Positions 1 through 8,128 of a stretch of DNA of 48,854 nt are shown piece after piece. A program made the position numbers and the translations under genes. The notes under the pieces were generated by a model that searched no databases, had not been told where the DNA came from, and was given only the letters and a program-made list of their open reading frames with translations. This DNA is from Pseudomonadales bacterium (GTDB lineage Bacteria; Pseudomonadota; Gammaproteobacteria; Pseudomonadales; Pseudohongiellaceae). The DNA lies in contig JAJDSZ010000060.1 in assembly GCA_022827425.1 (NCBI GenBank), forward strand, positions 1 through 48,854. Direction: 5' to 3'. Position 1 is the stretch's first letter. Each line of letters opens with the position of its first letter.

Positions 1-655
1 CGGTCTTGGGATCCACTCCCACGTCGCGCGCGATGTTCGCGTAGTTGACGATGGTTCCGTTCGCCTGAGCCGCCACTTCGAGAAATTCCCGGAACGGATC
101 CAGCCGCCTGGTGACTTGTTCGGCGGCGATTTCCTCCTTCAGATATGTAAGCGCGTACGCGCGAAGGTACGCGGTTTTGTCGGTGTCGTCGGCGAGTGAA
201 TGGATTTTCGGCAAGGTTCCCCAGCGCAAGGCGTCTTCGAGCACGAACGCATCCCGCAATTCCGGCGCGGTCAGTGGAAAGAGGTGATGGACGAACGCAC
301 GGCCGGCCAGCAGATTGGACGCCCCGCGTTTGAGCTTGCGGGCGCTTGAGCCGGTAAGCACGAAACGCTTGTCGGTGTTCTCGATCAGCCGATGCGTCAC
401 GTCAAGCAGCCGCGGCGCCCGCTGCACTTCGTCGATGAGCACCCATCGCACCGATGCGGACAGCGCCGCAAGCTCGCTTTCCAGCCGCCCCGGTGTTCTG
501 CGATAGCTGTCCTCGACTTCAGGGTCCAGCAAATCGACGTAGAGCGAAGCGTCGGGATCGAAAGCCCGCTTGATGAAGGTGGTTTTGCCGGTGCCGCGCG
601 CCCCGAACAGGAAGCACGAATGGCCACGTGGCAATTGTAAAAACCGCTCAAACAT
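1..655 (-). CDS. AAA_14/DUF4143-type ATP-binding protein, partial (C-terminus beyond window)
   Basis: This reading frame stays open from an ATG at 655 to the window edge (218 codons), so only the N-terminal part is present. The Walker A motif GARGTGKT is at residues 18-25 and the Walker B-like VLIDEVQ at about 72-78. An LTGSSARKLKRG sensor segment and an AGRA motif follow near residues 100-120. This order is typical of the AAA_14 plus DUF4143 family, whose cellular role is poorly known; many members sit in mobile or accessory DNA. The gene has an AT-rich upstream region containing a large palindrome at 678-720. It is on the same strand as mgtE but 118 bp away, so probably has its own promoter. 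The family call is confident; the biological function is unknown. Confidence 0.85.
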   Translation of the reverse strand, partial: MFERFLQLPRGHSCFLFGARGTGKTTFIKRAFDPDASLYVDLLDPEVEDSYRRTPGRLESELAALSASVRWVLIDEVQRAPRLLDVTHRLIENTDKRFVLTGSSARKLKRGASNLLAGRAFVHHLFPLTAPELRDAFVLEDALRWGTLPKIHSLADDTDKTAYLRAYALTYLKEEIAAEQVTRRLDPFREFLEVAAQANGTIVNYANIARDVGVDPKT

Positions 656-677
656 GGCGTAAATCTACACCAAATCG

Positions 678-720
678 GGATTTAATTCCATATTTCGATT
701 CGAAATCGGGAATTAAATCC
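678..720. promoter_or_regulatory. 43-bp nested palindrome upstream of the ATPase gene
   Basis: Two perfect arms, GGATTTAATTCC (678-689) and GGAATTAAATCC (709-720), share their centre (base 699) with an inner palindrome ATTTCGA-T-TCGAAAT (692-706). Only two base positions on each side fail to pair. The halves also read as imperfect direct repeats starting AAATCGGGA (672 and 703). It lies 23-65 bp before the ATPase start in otherwise GC-rich DNA, so it looks like an operator for a symmetric DNA-binding protein, perhaps autoregulatory. The regulator is not identified. Confidence 0.6.
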
Positions 721-773
721 TAATTGCTAGAATCATATTGTGCTGAACCCGCACACTCGTGGAGGTGAGTCAC

Positions 774-2129
774 TCATAGATAGAACGCCTGTGCGAGTAC
801 CAGGACGGCGAAGAAGCCGATGGAGTCGGTGAGGGTGTGGAGGACCACGGAGCCGGCCAGGGCCGGGTCGAGGTTGACCCGGCGCAGGAAGAGGGGGAGG
901 TAGGCGCCGGTGAGCGCGGCGCTGACGAGATTGATCATCATGGCGACGCCGGCGATCAGCGCGAGCAGCAGGTCGCCGTACCAGAGCATGGCGATCAGCC
1001 CCATGGCCACAGCCCAGACAAGGCCGTTGAGCAGCGCCACATTCAACTCGCGGATAACGAGCCAGGCGCTGTTGGAAGGGCTGATGTGTCCCAGGGCGAT
1101 GCTGCGGATGACCAGGGTCAGGGTCTGGGTGCCGGCGACTCCACCCATGTTGGCCACGATCGGCATCAGCACCGCCAGGTAGACGATCTGGTCCACCACG
1201 TCCTGAAAGGCGTAGATCACCAGCGCGGCAAGCGCCGCCGCCACCAGGTTCACACCCAGCCATACCGCCCGCCGCCGGGCGGTCTTGATCACCGGGGCAA
1301 AGGTATCGTCCTCTTCATCTAGGCCGACCATACTCATCAGGGAATGTTCGGTGCTGTCGCGAATCACGTCCACCACATCGTCAATTGTGATGCGGCCGAC
1401 GAGTTTGCCCTGTGCATCGACCACCGGCGCGGACACCCAGTCGCGCTGCTCGAACAACTGCGCCACCTGCTCCGCCGGGAGAGATACCGGGATGGCTTCG
1501 ATATCGGTGCGCATGATGTCGATGACCAGGGTGGACGGATCTGACACGAGCAATTCCCGAATCGGCAGGATGCCCTGGAAATCGTCCTGGCGATTCACCA
1601 CGTGGATGTTGTCGGTCATTTCCGGAATGAAGTCGTGGCGGCGCAGATAGCGCAAGACGAGTTCCACCGAGTGGCCCTTGCGCACGGCGATGGTGTCGGT
1701 ATTCATCAGGCCGCCGGCGGTGTCCTCATCGTGGGACAGCACGGTTTCCACCCGTTGCCGATCCTGTTCGTCCATGGCCTGCAATACCTCAGCGGCGACT
1801 TGCCGGGGCAGTTGCTGGAGGATGTCGGCGAAGTCGTCGGGTTCGAGTCCGGTGGCGAGTTCCGCCACTTCGGCGGCGTTGTAGTCGCGCAGGAATTCGG
1901 CCTGCAGGTCTTCGTTCAGATACTGGATCACCTCGCCTTCGGCGTCCTTGTCGAGCAGTTGCCAAAGGATGCCGCGCGCCTTGGGCGGCGAAGATTCCAG
2001 CAGGTGGGCGATACCCGCCGCCGGCAGGGTCTTGACCATCTGCCGCACCTGATACAGCGAACCGCTTTCCAGCGCCAGATTCAGCAGACGCAGGCGGTCG
2101 CTCCGGAAATCGGTGTCGGACATGGACAT
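774..2129 (-). CDS. mgtE: Magnesium transporter MgtE
   Basis: Inner-membrane Mg2+ channel/transporter of 451 residues, the usual family length. The order is an N-terminal MgtE_N superhelical domain (about 1-130), a CBS pair (about 135-260, including the ITIDDVVDVI segment) and a five-helix membrane domain (about 285-451). The membrane part carries the PIVANMGGVAGTQTLTL signature that lines the pore. The cytosolic N and CBS domains are known to sense Mg2+ and gate the pore in this family. It lies 21 bp downstream of ptsO, so it is probably the last gene of the rpoN-ptsN-rapZ-ptsO transcript. The start at 2129 (MSMSDT) could instead be the second Met at 2123. In the last helix SVVLHTLTDSIGFF carries a His where many homologues have Thr. 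Confidence 0.95.
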   Translation of the reverse strand: MSMSDTDFRSDRLRLLNLALESGSLYQVRQMVKTLPAAGIAHLLESSPPKARGILWQLLDKDAEGEVIQYLNEDLQAEFLRDYNAAEVAELATGLEPDDFADILQQLPRQVAAEVLQAMDEQDRQRVETVLSHDEDTAGGLMNTDTIAVRKGHSVELVLRYLRRHDFIPEMTDNIHVVNRQDDFQGILPIRELLVSDPSTLVIDIMRTDIEAIPVSLPAEQVAQLFEQRDWVSAPVVDAQGKLVGRITIDDVVDVIRDSTEHSLMSMVGLDEEDDTFAPVIKTARRRAVWLGVNLVAAALAALVIYAFQDVVDQIVYLAVLMPIVANMGGVAGTQTLTLVIRSIALGHISPSNSAWLVIRELNVALLNGLVWAVAMGLIAMLWYGDLLLALIAGVAMMINLVSAALTGAYLPLFLRRVNLDPALAGSVVLHTLTDSIGFFAVLVLAQAFYL

Positions 2130-2150
2130 GGCTCCTTCAGGCGCCGCCGC

Positions 2151-2417
2151 TCAGGGGTTCTCGCCGAATCCATCCTCGATCAGGCGCACGATGGCCGGCA
2201 GCGCTTCTTCTTCGTCGGGTCCGTCCACTTCCACGCGCAGCATGGTGCCCTTGACCGCCGCCAGCATCATGAGGGCGAGAATGCTCTTGCCGTCGACCAT
2301 TTTCTCATGGCCCACACGAATCTCGCTGGCAAAACGCGAAGTCACCCCCACCAGCTTCGACGCCGCCCGGGCGTGGAGCCCGGCCTTGTTGACGATGAGC
2401 GATTCGGCGCTGCGCAT
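2151..2417 (-). CDS. ptsO: Nitrogen-PTS phosphocarrier NPr (HPr-like)
   Basis: Small cytoplasmic phosphocarrier of 88 residues that passes phosphate from EI-Ntr to EIIA-Ntr (PtsN). His15 in the KAGLHARAA motif is the phosphorylation site, and a Ser in DGKSILALMML matches the HPr Ser-46 region. The start at 2417 lies only 2 bp after the rapZ stop, so translation is probably coupled. No sugar-PTS permease is in the window and ptsP is not present, which fits a regulatory rather than a transport role. Confidence 0.92.
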   Translation of the reverse strand: MRSAESLIVNKAGLHARAASKLVGVTSRFASEIRVGHEKMVDGKSILALMMLAAVKGTMLRVEVDGPDEEEALPAIVRLIEDGFGENP

Positions 2418-2419
2418 GC

Positions 2420-3277
2420 TCAGACCCGCAGTTCCCGATGACGGACCTGGACATTGGCGATCCTGCCCTGGAAGTGGCGCCCGAGCTTTTCGCAGATGAA
2501 AACCGAACGGTGCTGGCCGCCGGTGCAACCCACCGCCACGGTGATATAGCTGCGGCTGTTTTCCTCGAAGCGCGGCAGCCAGGTTTCGAGAAAACGGCAA
2601 ATGTCGCCGCACATCCGCTGCACCACCTCGAATGACTCCAGAAACGAGCGCACCGCGGCGTCACGGCCGTCGAGCGCCCTCAGCCTGGTTTCCCAATAGG
2701 GATTCGGCAGGCAGCGCACATCGTAGACGATGTCGGCGTCGGTGGGCACGCCGTTCTTGTAGCCGAAGGACTGGAACAGCAGGGCAAGGCCGCTCTCGGA
2801 CTTTTCAATGATGCGCTGGCTGATGGCGTCCTGGAGTTGCTGCAGCGACATGCTGCTCGTGTCGATAGCGAGGCTGGCGAGCAGGGCGATGGGTTCGAGC
2901 AGCGCCGATTCCTCATCGATGGCCTCGCTCAGCCCCACCTGGCCGGTGGACAGGGGATGCTTGCGGCGGCTTTCGCTGAAGCGCTTCAACAGGGTTTCGC
3001 TGTTGGCGTCCAGAAAAACGACTTCCACCGGGATTTCCCTTTCCCTGAGCTGGTCGACAATGCCGGGCACGAGTGGCAGGTCCACCGACAGATTGCGGGC
3101 ATCGATACTGACGGCCAGGTTGCCGATGCCGCCGGAATCTCCGGCGATGCGCTCCACGAGGGCGGGCAGCAGGCTCGCGGCGAGATTGTCCACACAGTGG
3201 TAGCCGCGATCTTCCAGATACCGCAGCACAGTGCTCTTGCCGGAACCCGAACGGCCACTGATGATGGTCAGTTTCAT
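2420..3277 (-). CDS. rapZ: RNase adapter / nucleotide-binding protein RapZ
   Basis: Cytoplasmic protein of 285 residues. In enterobacteria RapZ binds the sRNA GlmZ and directs RNase E to it, so controlling glucosamine-6-phosphate synthase. The N-terminus MKLTIISGRSGSGKST carries the P-loop; the C-terminal half contains GCTGGQHRSVF, the RapZ signature of the sugar-phosphate-sensing and RNA-binding domain. The start at 3277 is chosen over the Met eight codons upstream because it matches the family N-terminus and has an AAGG ribosome-binding site 7 bp before it. It follows ptsN after a 198-bp gap that contains a family A repeat. Whether a GlmZ-type sRNA exists in this organism cannot be seen here. 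Confidence 0.93.
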   Translation of the reverse strand: MKLTIISGRSGSGKSTVLRYLEDRGYHCVDNLAASLLPALVERIAGDSGGIGNLAVSIDARNLSVDLPLVPGIVDQLREREIPVEVVFLDANSETLLKRFSESRRKHPLSTGQVGLSEAIDEESALLEPIALLASLAIDTSSMSLQQLQDAISQRIIEKSESGLALLFQSFGYKNGVPTDADIVYDVRCLPNPYWETRLRALDGRDAAVRSFLESFEVVQRMCGDICRFLETWLPRFEENSRSYITVAVGCTGGQHRSVFICEKLGRHFQGRIANVQVRHRELRV

Positions 3278-3350
3278 GAGTAAACCTTGCCGATACCGCA
3301 ATTCTGAACCTGGGCAGTCACGGTCAGTTTCATGCTATTGCCCTTCTCTC

Positions 3351-3463
3351 GTCATTCTGCGCGTAGTCGCAGAATCCCGTCGGGAGGCCACTTCCCGGAA
3401 TTTTGCGACTTCGCTTCGCTGCGCGCGGAATGACATCCCGGGGTTTGGCTCGGCGCGGAATGA
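3351..3463. repeat. Family A palindromic repeat, copy A1 (ptsN-rapZ gap)
   Basis: A long imperfect palindrome starts with GTCATTCTGCGCG (3351) and ends with GCGCGGAATGAC (3434). Inner arms contain GTCGCAGAATC and its complement. A second, solitary end CGCGGAATGAC follows to 3463. Six copies of the family occur in this window, all intergenic or at gene ends. In RNA it would form a long hairpin that could terminate or stabilise the rpoN-ptsN transcript. Confidence 0.85.
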
Positions 3464-3475
3464 CACGGAGGAAAC

Positions 3476-3931
3476 TCAGGCCTGACAAGTAATGGTGACA
3501 GTATACAAGTCGCTCGCATCGGCGGTATTGCGCAATGTGAAACAGAAATCCGCATCGTTGAACAGGGTCGCCACCTGCGCCAGGGTGCGCACGTGGTCGT
3601 CGTCCCTGGCGTCGGGAACCACTAGGAAAAACAGCAGGTCTACGGGCCGCTCGTCCATGGCGTCGAAATCGATGGGCTCACACAAGGTCACCAGCACGCC
3701 GAAGATTTCGCCGCAGCCTTCCACACGGCAGTGCGGCACGGCAATCCCCTGACCAAGCCCGGTGCTGCCGAGCTGCTCCCGGGCCATGAGCGCGTGGAAG
3801 ACCGCATCGGCGTCGACGCCGGAGGCTTCATCGGCGATCAATTCGCTGATCCGGTAAAACAGCCTTTTCCTGCTATGGCCCTCGATGGCGCAAAGACAGC
3901 GCCCGGGCGTGAGAATTTCTTCGAGTTGCAT
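3476..3931 (-). CDS. ptsN: Nitrogen-regulatory PTS EIIA component PtsN
   Basis: EIIA-Ntr protein of 151 residues, the terminal acceptor of the nitrogen PTS, which regulates K+ transport and stress or nitrogen responses through protein contacts. His67 in GIAVPHCRV is the phosphorylated residue. The start at 3931 (MQLEEILTP) is preferred over an upstream start that would run into rpoN; it has an AAGGA ribosome-binding site 6 bp before it. The gene begins 16 bp after the rpoN stop, so it is cotranscribed. The hpf/raiA-type ribosome hibernation gene normally found between rpoN and ptsN is absent. Confidence 0.93.
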   Translation of the reverse strand: MQLEEILTPGRCLCAIEGHSRKRLFYRISELIADEASGVDADAVFHALMAREQLGSTGLGQGIAVPHCRVEGCGEIFGVLVTLCEPIDFDAMDERPVDLLFFLVVPDARDDDHVRTLAQVATLFNDADFCFTLRNTADASDLYTVTITCQA

Positions 3932-3947
3932 GTGACGTCCTTTCGCC

Positions 3948-5351
3948 TTAATCCTGTACCGGCATCGCAAGCCGCTTGCGCTCGTTGGAAGGGGGAATGG
4001 AAAGCGACTCGCGGTATTTCGCGATGGTGCGGCGGGCCACCTCGATGCCGCGTTCCCGCAACAGCGTCGCAATCCGGTTATCCGACAAGGGCTTGCATGT
4101 ATTCTCCTGCGCCACGAGTTTCCTGATAATGGCCCGGATTGCCGTCGATGAACACTCTCCGCCGCCGCTGGTGGAGACGTGGGATGAAAAGAAGTATTTT
4201 AGCTCAAACACCCCCCGCGGCGTGTGCAGGTATTTTTGCGTGGTCACCCGGGAAATCGTCGATTCGTGCATGTCCACCGCTTCGGCGATTTCGTGCAGCA
4301 CCAGGGGTTTCATGGCTTCTTCGCCGTATTCGAGGAAGTCCCGCTGATGCTCGACGATTCTCGCCGCCACTTTCAACAGCGTCTCGTTGCGGCTTTGCAG
4401 GCTTTTCAGGAACCAGCGCGCCTCCTGCAGATTACTGCGCAGATAGCTGCCGTCGTCGCCTGCCGAATTCGACGCCAGGTCGGCGTAATCCTGATTGATG
4501 CGGATGCGGGGGGCGCTGTCGGGATTGAGGTCAACCCGCCATGTGGCGGAAGCCGGGTCCCGGCGCACCAGCACATCCGGTATCACATAACCCGCCGCCG
4601 CGGGCGAAAGTTGGGCGCCGGGCCGGGGATTGAGCGATTCGATCAGCCGAATGGCGGCGCCGAGTTCGTCCTCACGCAGCCGGGCGCGCCGCATCAATTG
4701 CGCGTAATCGTGGCTTGCCAGGAGGTCGAGATGGTTGTTTACGACCCGTCTGGCGCACTCGGCGGCGCTTTCAAGTTCCGGATCGCTGATCTGCCCGAGT
4801 TGCAGCAACAGGCATTCGGCGAGGTCGCGGGAAGCCACCCCGGCGGGGTCGAATTGCTGGATCCGGTGCAATACCGCCAGCGCTTCATCGGCGCCGACCC
4901 CCGCCGCCGGGGCAAAAGCCGCGAGCAGGGAATCGATATCCACGCTGAGCATGCCGTTGGCGTCGATGGCGTCGATAATGGCCAGGGCGATGGTCTGGTC
5001 CCGGTTCGACATGGGCGTCAGGTTCAGTTGCCAGAGCAGGTGGTCCTGCAGGCTGTCGGGCTCGGGGCTGCTCGCGGCGAAATCAAAGGCTTCGCCATCG
5101 CGGGCCGGGCCGCTGAAGGAAGGCTGCCAGGGTTCCTGCCACCGGGTTTCCCGCCAGTCGTCTTCCGCCCGCAACTGCGCGCTGTGCTCCCGCTCGCTTT
5201 CCTCGAGTTCGAGCATGGGATTGGATTCGAGCATCTGCCCGACTTCCTGATGCAGGTCGGTACTGGAGAGTTGCAGCAGCCGGATCGCCTGCTGAAGCTG
5301 CGGAGTCATCGCGAGTTGCTGTCCGAGCTTGAGCTGTAGCGAAAGTTTCAT
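3948..5351 (-). CDS. rpoN: RNA polymerase sigma-54 factor
   Basis: Sigma factor of 467 residues that recognises -24/-12 promoters and needs AAA+ activators. The Gln-rich region I ([24 protein letters not shown] pattern, about residues 2-25) binds activators. An acidic linker follows near residues 50-90, then the core-binding domain, and an HTH near 340-370. The C-terminal RpoN box [10 protein letters not shown], close to the canonical ARRTVAKYRE, contacts the -24 element. The start at 5351 (MKLSLQLK) matches the family; the in-frame upstream codons are not typical. It is the first gene of the rpoN-ptsN-rapZ-ptsO-mgtE group and has a sigma-70-like -10 and a sigma-54-like site upstream (5404-5436). 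Confidence 0.96.
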   Translation of the reverse strand: MKLSLQLKLGQQLAMTPQLQQAIRLLQLSSTDLHQEVGQMLESNPMLELEESEREHSAQLRAEDDWRETRWQEPWQPSFSGPARDGEAFDFAASSPEPDSLQDHLLWQLNLTPMSNRDQTIALAIIDAIDANGMLSVDIDSLLAAFAPAAGVGADEALAVLHRIQQFDPAGVASRDLAECLLLQLGQISDPELESAAECARRVVNNHLDLLASHDYAQLMRRARLREDELGAAIRLIESLNPRPGAQLSPAAAGYVIPDVLVRRDPASATWRVDLNPDSAPRIRINQDYADLASNSAGDDGSYLRSNLQEARWFLKSLQSRNETLLKVAARIVEHQRDFLEYGEEAMKPLVLHEIAEAVDMHESTISRVTTQKYLHTPRGVFELKYFFSSHVSTSGGGECSSTAIRAIIRKLVAQENTCKPLSDNRIATLLRERGIEVARRTIAKYRESLSIPPSNERKRLAMPVQD

Positions 5352-5403
5352 TTCCCTGGACGACCGAATTTCGGGGGAACTCCCCACCCGATGCAGAAAA
5401 TTC

Positions 5404-5436
5404 AGTATACCCGAAGACTTTGGCACTTTCCTTGCA
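5404..5436. promoter_or_regulatory. rpoN upstream control region: -10 box (minus) overlapped by sigma-54 site (plus)
   Basis: On the minus strand, TATACT (5404-5409) is a good -10 box about 53 bp before the rpoN start. On the plus strand, TGGCAC-N5-TTGCA (5421-5436) is a perfect -24/-12 sigma-54 recognition element with the required GG-N10-GC spacing. The sigma-54 element occupies the place of the -35 region of the minus-strand promoter and points away from rpoN, into the 3' end of lptB. It could let sigma-54 holoenzyme repress its own gene, or drive an antisense transcript. No activator site was identified. Confidence 0.5.
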
Positions 5437-5459
5437 TGACCGCGAAATCTGCGAACTCG

Positions 5460-5538
5460 GTCATCCTGCGCGCGGTCGCAGAATCTCCCTGGGAGGCCAC
5501 TGCATGAGTTTCTGCGACTTCGCTTCGCGCAGAATGAC
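5460..5538. repeat. Family A palindromic repeat, copy A2 (lptB-rpoN gap)
   Basis: Imperfect palindrome from GTCATCCTGCGCGCG (5460) to CGCGCAGAATGAC (5538), with inner GTCGCAGAATC and TTTCTGCGACTTCGCTTCG arms. It lies downstream of lptB and upstream of the rpoN promoter, where it may act as a terminator separating the lpt and rpoN units. Confidence 0.85.
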
Positions 5539-5596
5539 GAAGGATGAAGAGGGACCGGGCGCTGCTGTTACGCTCGAATTGGCGGAAGGCCCGCGC

Positions 5597-6328
5597 CTAC
5601 ATGTCGAAATTTTCCCCGAGATAGACTTCGCGAACGGTGGGATTGGCGAGAATCGTGGCGGGTTCGCCCTGGGCGATGATGCGGCCTTCGCTGACGATGC
5701 AGGCCTTTTCGCAGATGTCGAGGGTTTCCCGGACGTTGTGATCGGTCAGCAGAATGCCAATGCCCCGGGCCTTGAGATGGGCTATGAGATGCTTGATGTC
5801 GCTTACCGATATCGGATCGATACCGGCAAATGGCTCGTCGAGCAGCAGGTAGCCCGGTTCGGTGGCGAGGGTGCGGGCGATTTCGGTGCGCCGCCGCTCG
5901 CCGCCGGAAAGGCTCATGCCCTTGCTGTGCCGCACATGGGCGATATGGAATTCTTCGAGCAGGGCTTCGAGCCGCCGCCCGCGCCCCTGGCTGTCCAGTT
6001 CCTTGCGGGTTTCGAGAATGGCAAGGATATTGTCTTCCACGCTCAGGGTGCGGAAGATCGAGGCGTCCTGGGGCAGATAGGCGAGGCCATGGGCGGCGCG
6101 GCGATGGATGGGCTGGTTCGTCACCTTGTCGCCGTCGATGAAGACATCGCCCTGGTCCGGGCGAATCAGCCCCACGAGCATGTAGAAGCAGGTGGTCTTG
6201 CCGGCGCCGTTGGGGCCAAGCAGGCCGACCACCCCGCCCCGCTCGATGGCCAGGGAAACCTCGTTGACCACCCGGCGTCCCCGATAGCTCTTGACGAGGC
6301 CGACAGCTTCAAGCATGGCTTCAGTCAT
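5597..6328 (-). CDS. lptB: LPS export ABC transporter ATPase LptB
   Basis: Cytoplasmic ATPase of the LptB2FG complex that extracts LPS from the inner membrane and pushes it along the Lpt bridge. It has 243 residues, the usual size. Walker A GPNGAGKT is at 38-45, the signature LSGGERRR near 138-145 and Walker [10 protein letters not shown] near 158-166, followed by the H-loop LLTDHNVRE. The start overlaps the lptA end by 8 bp, so translation is coupled. LptF and LptG are not in the window, as usual for this locus. Confidence 0.96.
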   Translation of the reverse strand: MTEAMLEAVGLVKSYRGRRVVNEVSLAIERGGVVGLLGPNGAGKTTCFYMLVGLIRPDQGDVFIDGDKVTNQPIHRRAAHGLAYLPQDASIFRTLSVEDNILAILETRKELDSQGRGRRLEALLEEFHIAHVRHSKGMSLSGGERRRTEIARTLATEPGYLLLDEPFAGIDPISVSDIKHLIAHLKARGIGILLTDHNVRETLDICEKACIVSEGRIIAQGEPATILANPTVREVYLGENFDM

Positions 6329-6830
6329 TCCGGGGAGTGAAGGCCCCCGCGCAGTTGCCGCTGGCGCGGATCAGTTCGAGCCCGGTCACATAAACGATGG
6401 ACTCGCATTGGGTGTCCATTTCCCGGGAGCGAATGCCGGCATTGCCCACGAGTTCAATAACGGTATTGCCGTCGGCATCGGTGTAGAAAAGGATGGTATC
6501 GCCGCTGCCGGCGACAAGCCCGCCGTCGTCATCGAGGCTTTGCCGATAGTTCGCCGGGGTGCCCTGTACCTTTACCCCGTTCAGTTCGTTGGTTTCGGTG
6601 CTGTACTCGATCAGGGCCTGGTCGCCACGGATTTCCAGGCTGCCCCGGGTGATGATGACGTTGTCGGTCATATGCAACTGGCGTACGCCGTTTTCCATCG
6701 ACAGGGAAGAGTCGCCGTCGGCGCTCCATTCGATGGCCTGCCCGTCGTCGTTTTCCTGCGCCGGCGCCACAATGGCCCAGGCCAGCGCGCCCGCCAGCGC
6801 GAACCGGCGGGAAACCTCAGGGCCGCGCAT
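6321..6830 (-). CDS. lptA: Periplasmic LPS transport protein LptA (OstA-like)
   Basis: Periplasmic bridge protein of 169 residues that links LptC to LptD and carries LPS across the periplasm. A short signal peptide (hydrophobic [13 protein letters not shown], about residues 11-23) precedes an OstA-type beta-jellyroll. Typical repeats are visible: [19 protein letters not shown] and the [12 protein letters not shown] segment. It overlaps lptC by 14 bp and lptB by 8 bp within kdsD-kdsC-lptC-lptA-lptB. The sequence is divergent but position and fold motifs make the call firm. Confidence 0.92.
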   Translation of the reverse strand: MRGPEVSRRFALAGALAWAIVAPAQENDDGQAIEWSADGDSSLSMENGVRQLHMTDNVIITRGSLEIRGDQALIEYSTETNELNGVKVQGTPANYRQSLDDDGGLVAGSGDTILFYTDADGNTVIELVGNAGIRSREMDTQCESIVYVTGLELIRASGNCAGAFTPRND

Positions 6831-7416
6831 GGCCGCCCCGGACTTCGCCGAGCATGAGCAGGCTGTCTTCCGGCAGATGCAGCACCAGCCCCGCCGCGCT
6901 CTGCCACAATGCGCCGGAGGTCATTTCCACCCGGGCATCGGTGGCGATGATTTCATCCACCAGATCGATATCGAGGCTGCTGGTGGTCAGCGTCAACCCG
7001 TCGGAATCACCGGCGTCATTGCGCCGCAGCATGACATTTCCGCTCAATTCGAGATGCTCGCCGCTGGCGGGCGAAACTCCCTGTTCCGCCTCCATCTGCC
7101 AATCGGTGCCGCCATCGCCGGCATACCACTGCAGGAAAGGCTCGCTCCACTCGATGGTATTGTCGCTGAAACGAATCTGGCGGGCCGCCTGCAAGGCGTA
7201 TCCGAGCCTGCCCGCTTCGTTGTGGAAGCGCAGGTCCACGCCTTCGGCATGCGCATTGTACGCCGGCGCCGCCAGCGGTGGGGAAGGCGATTCCCGCACG
7301 GTTTCCAGGCCGCCGATTGCCGCCACCGCGGCGGCCACGGCCACAGCGGGTGGGATGAAGCTTCTCTTTGGCACAGTCGAATCAAACTCGGTTCCGGTCT
7401 GCGAACAGCCTATCAC
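6817..7416 (-). CDS. lptC: LPS export protein LptC
   Basis: Bitopic inner-membrane protein that passes LPS from LptB2FG to LptA. An N-terminal membrane anchor (PPAVAVAAAVAAIGGL, about residues 22-37) is followed by a periplasmic jellyroll domain with LptC motifs (GVDLRFHNEAGRLGYALQA, and the GNVMLRR strand). The length is 199 residues from the GTG at 7416; a second GTG at 7374 would give the shorter, more typical N-tail (VPKRSF). Neither has a strong ribosome-binding site, so the start is uncertain. A family A repeat separates it from kdsC. Confidence 0.88.
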   Translation of the reverse strand: MIGCSQTGTEFDSTVPKRSFIPPAVAVAAAVAAIGGLETVRESPSPPLAAPAYNAHAEGVDLRFHNEAGRLGYALQAARQIRFSDNTIEWSEPFLQWYAGDGGTDWQMEAEQGVSPASGEHLELSGNVMLRRNDAGDSDGLTLTTSSLDIDLVDEIIATDARVEMTSGALWQSAAGLVLHLPEDSLLMLGEVRGGHARP

Positions 7417-7439
7417 GAAACTTCGGCGATTCTTCTCCC

Positions 7440-7553
7440 GTCATTCCGCGCGAGACGAAGCGCCCCACCCCGTCATTCCGCGCGGAGCGAAGCGCAGTCG
7501 CAGAATCCCAGGCAGAGTCCTCCCACGAGATGCCGCATCTGCGCGCAGCATGA
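7440..7553. repeat. Family A palindromic repeat, copy A3 (kdsC-lptC gap), with an extra end
   Basis: A solitary left end GTCATTCCGCGCG (7440) is followed by a complete copy from GTCATTCCGCGCG (7472) to GCGCGCAGCATGAC (7553), with GTCGCAGAATCC inside. The tandem ends suggest one copy inserted beside or within another. It sits inside the kds-lpt operon between kdsC and lptC. Confidence 0.85.
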
Positions 7554-7576
7554 CGGGGAGGAAAGGGAGTGATATT

Positions 7577-8125
7577 TCACCTTGCGGCTTGCAGGAATTC
7601 ATCATAACGGCTCTGGCAGCGCAGCAGGAAATCGGTGATTTCCCGCACGGCGCCGCTACCTCCGGGGAGCGAGGTGACCACATGCACCTGATCGCGCACG
7701 TCTTCATGGCCATTGGGCACCGAGCAGGCAAGTCCCGCCGCCCGCAGCACCGGCAGGTCCATGAGATCGTCGCCGACGAAGCCGAACTGCTCGGCTTCGA
7801 GCCCGGCGAGCTGCAGGAAATCCCCCATGGCCGCGAGCTTGTCCACCGCGCCCTGGTAGAGGTGGTGGATGCCGAGGTCGGCGCAGCGCCGTTCGAGAAT
7901 CGGCGAGGCGCGGCTGGTGATGATCACAACTTCCATGCCGGCCTGGCGCAGCATTTTCAACCCATGGCCATCGTGGGCGTGAAAGGCCTTCATTTCCTCG
8001 CCGGCGCTGGTGAAATACAGCCGCCCGTCGCTGAGCACGCCGTCCACATCGAGCCCGAGCGCCCGGATGGGCAGCGCCCGCCGCCCGGCTTCGGGTTCGC
8101 CGCACTGGAATTTCATCGCCACCAA
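7577..8125 (-). CDS. kdsC: 3-deoxy-D-manno-octulosonate 8-phosphate phosphatase KdsC
   Basis: HAD-superfamily phosphatase of 182 residues that releases phosphate from KDO-8-phosphate in the pathway for the LPS inner-core sugar KDO. The catalytic motif DVDGVLSDG is near residues 26-34 (family DxDGVLTDG), with ITSR (motif II) and a GDDLMDLP motif (motif IV). It lies 3 bp after kdsD, the previous enzyme branch of the pathway. The start at 8125 (MVAMKF) could be the Met three codons later; a leading tail of about 20 residues before the first strand is normal. Confidence 0.95.
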   Translation of the reverse strand: MVAMKFQCGEPEAGRRALPIRALGLDVDGVLSDGRLYFTSAGEEMKAFHAHDGHGLKMLRQAGMEVVIITSRASPILERRCADLGIHHLYQGAVDKLAAMGDFLQLAGLEAEQFGFVGDDLMDLPVLRAAGLACSVPNGHEDVRDQVHVVTSLPGGSGAVREITDFLLRCQSRYDEFLQAAR

Positions 8126-8128
8126 GCC

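Noticed and set aside
5420-6340. 306-codon open frame on the plus strand opposite lptB
   Set aside because: It is antisense to the well-supported lptB gene and has the composition of a shadow frame in GC-rich DNA, despite the sigma-54-like site at its start.
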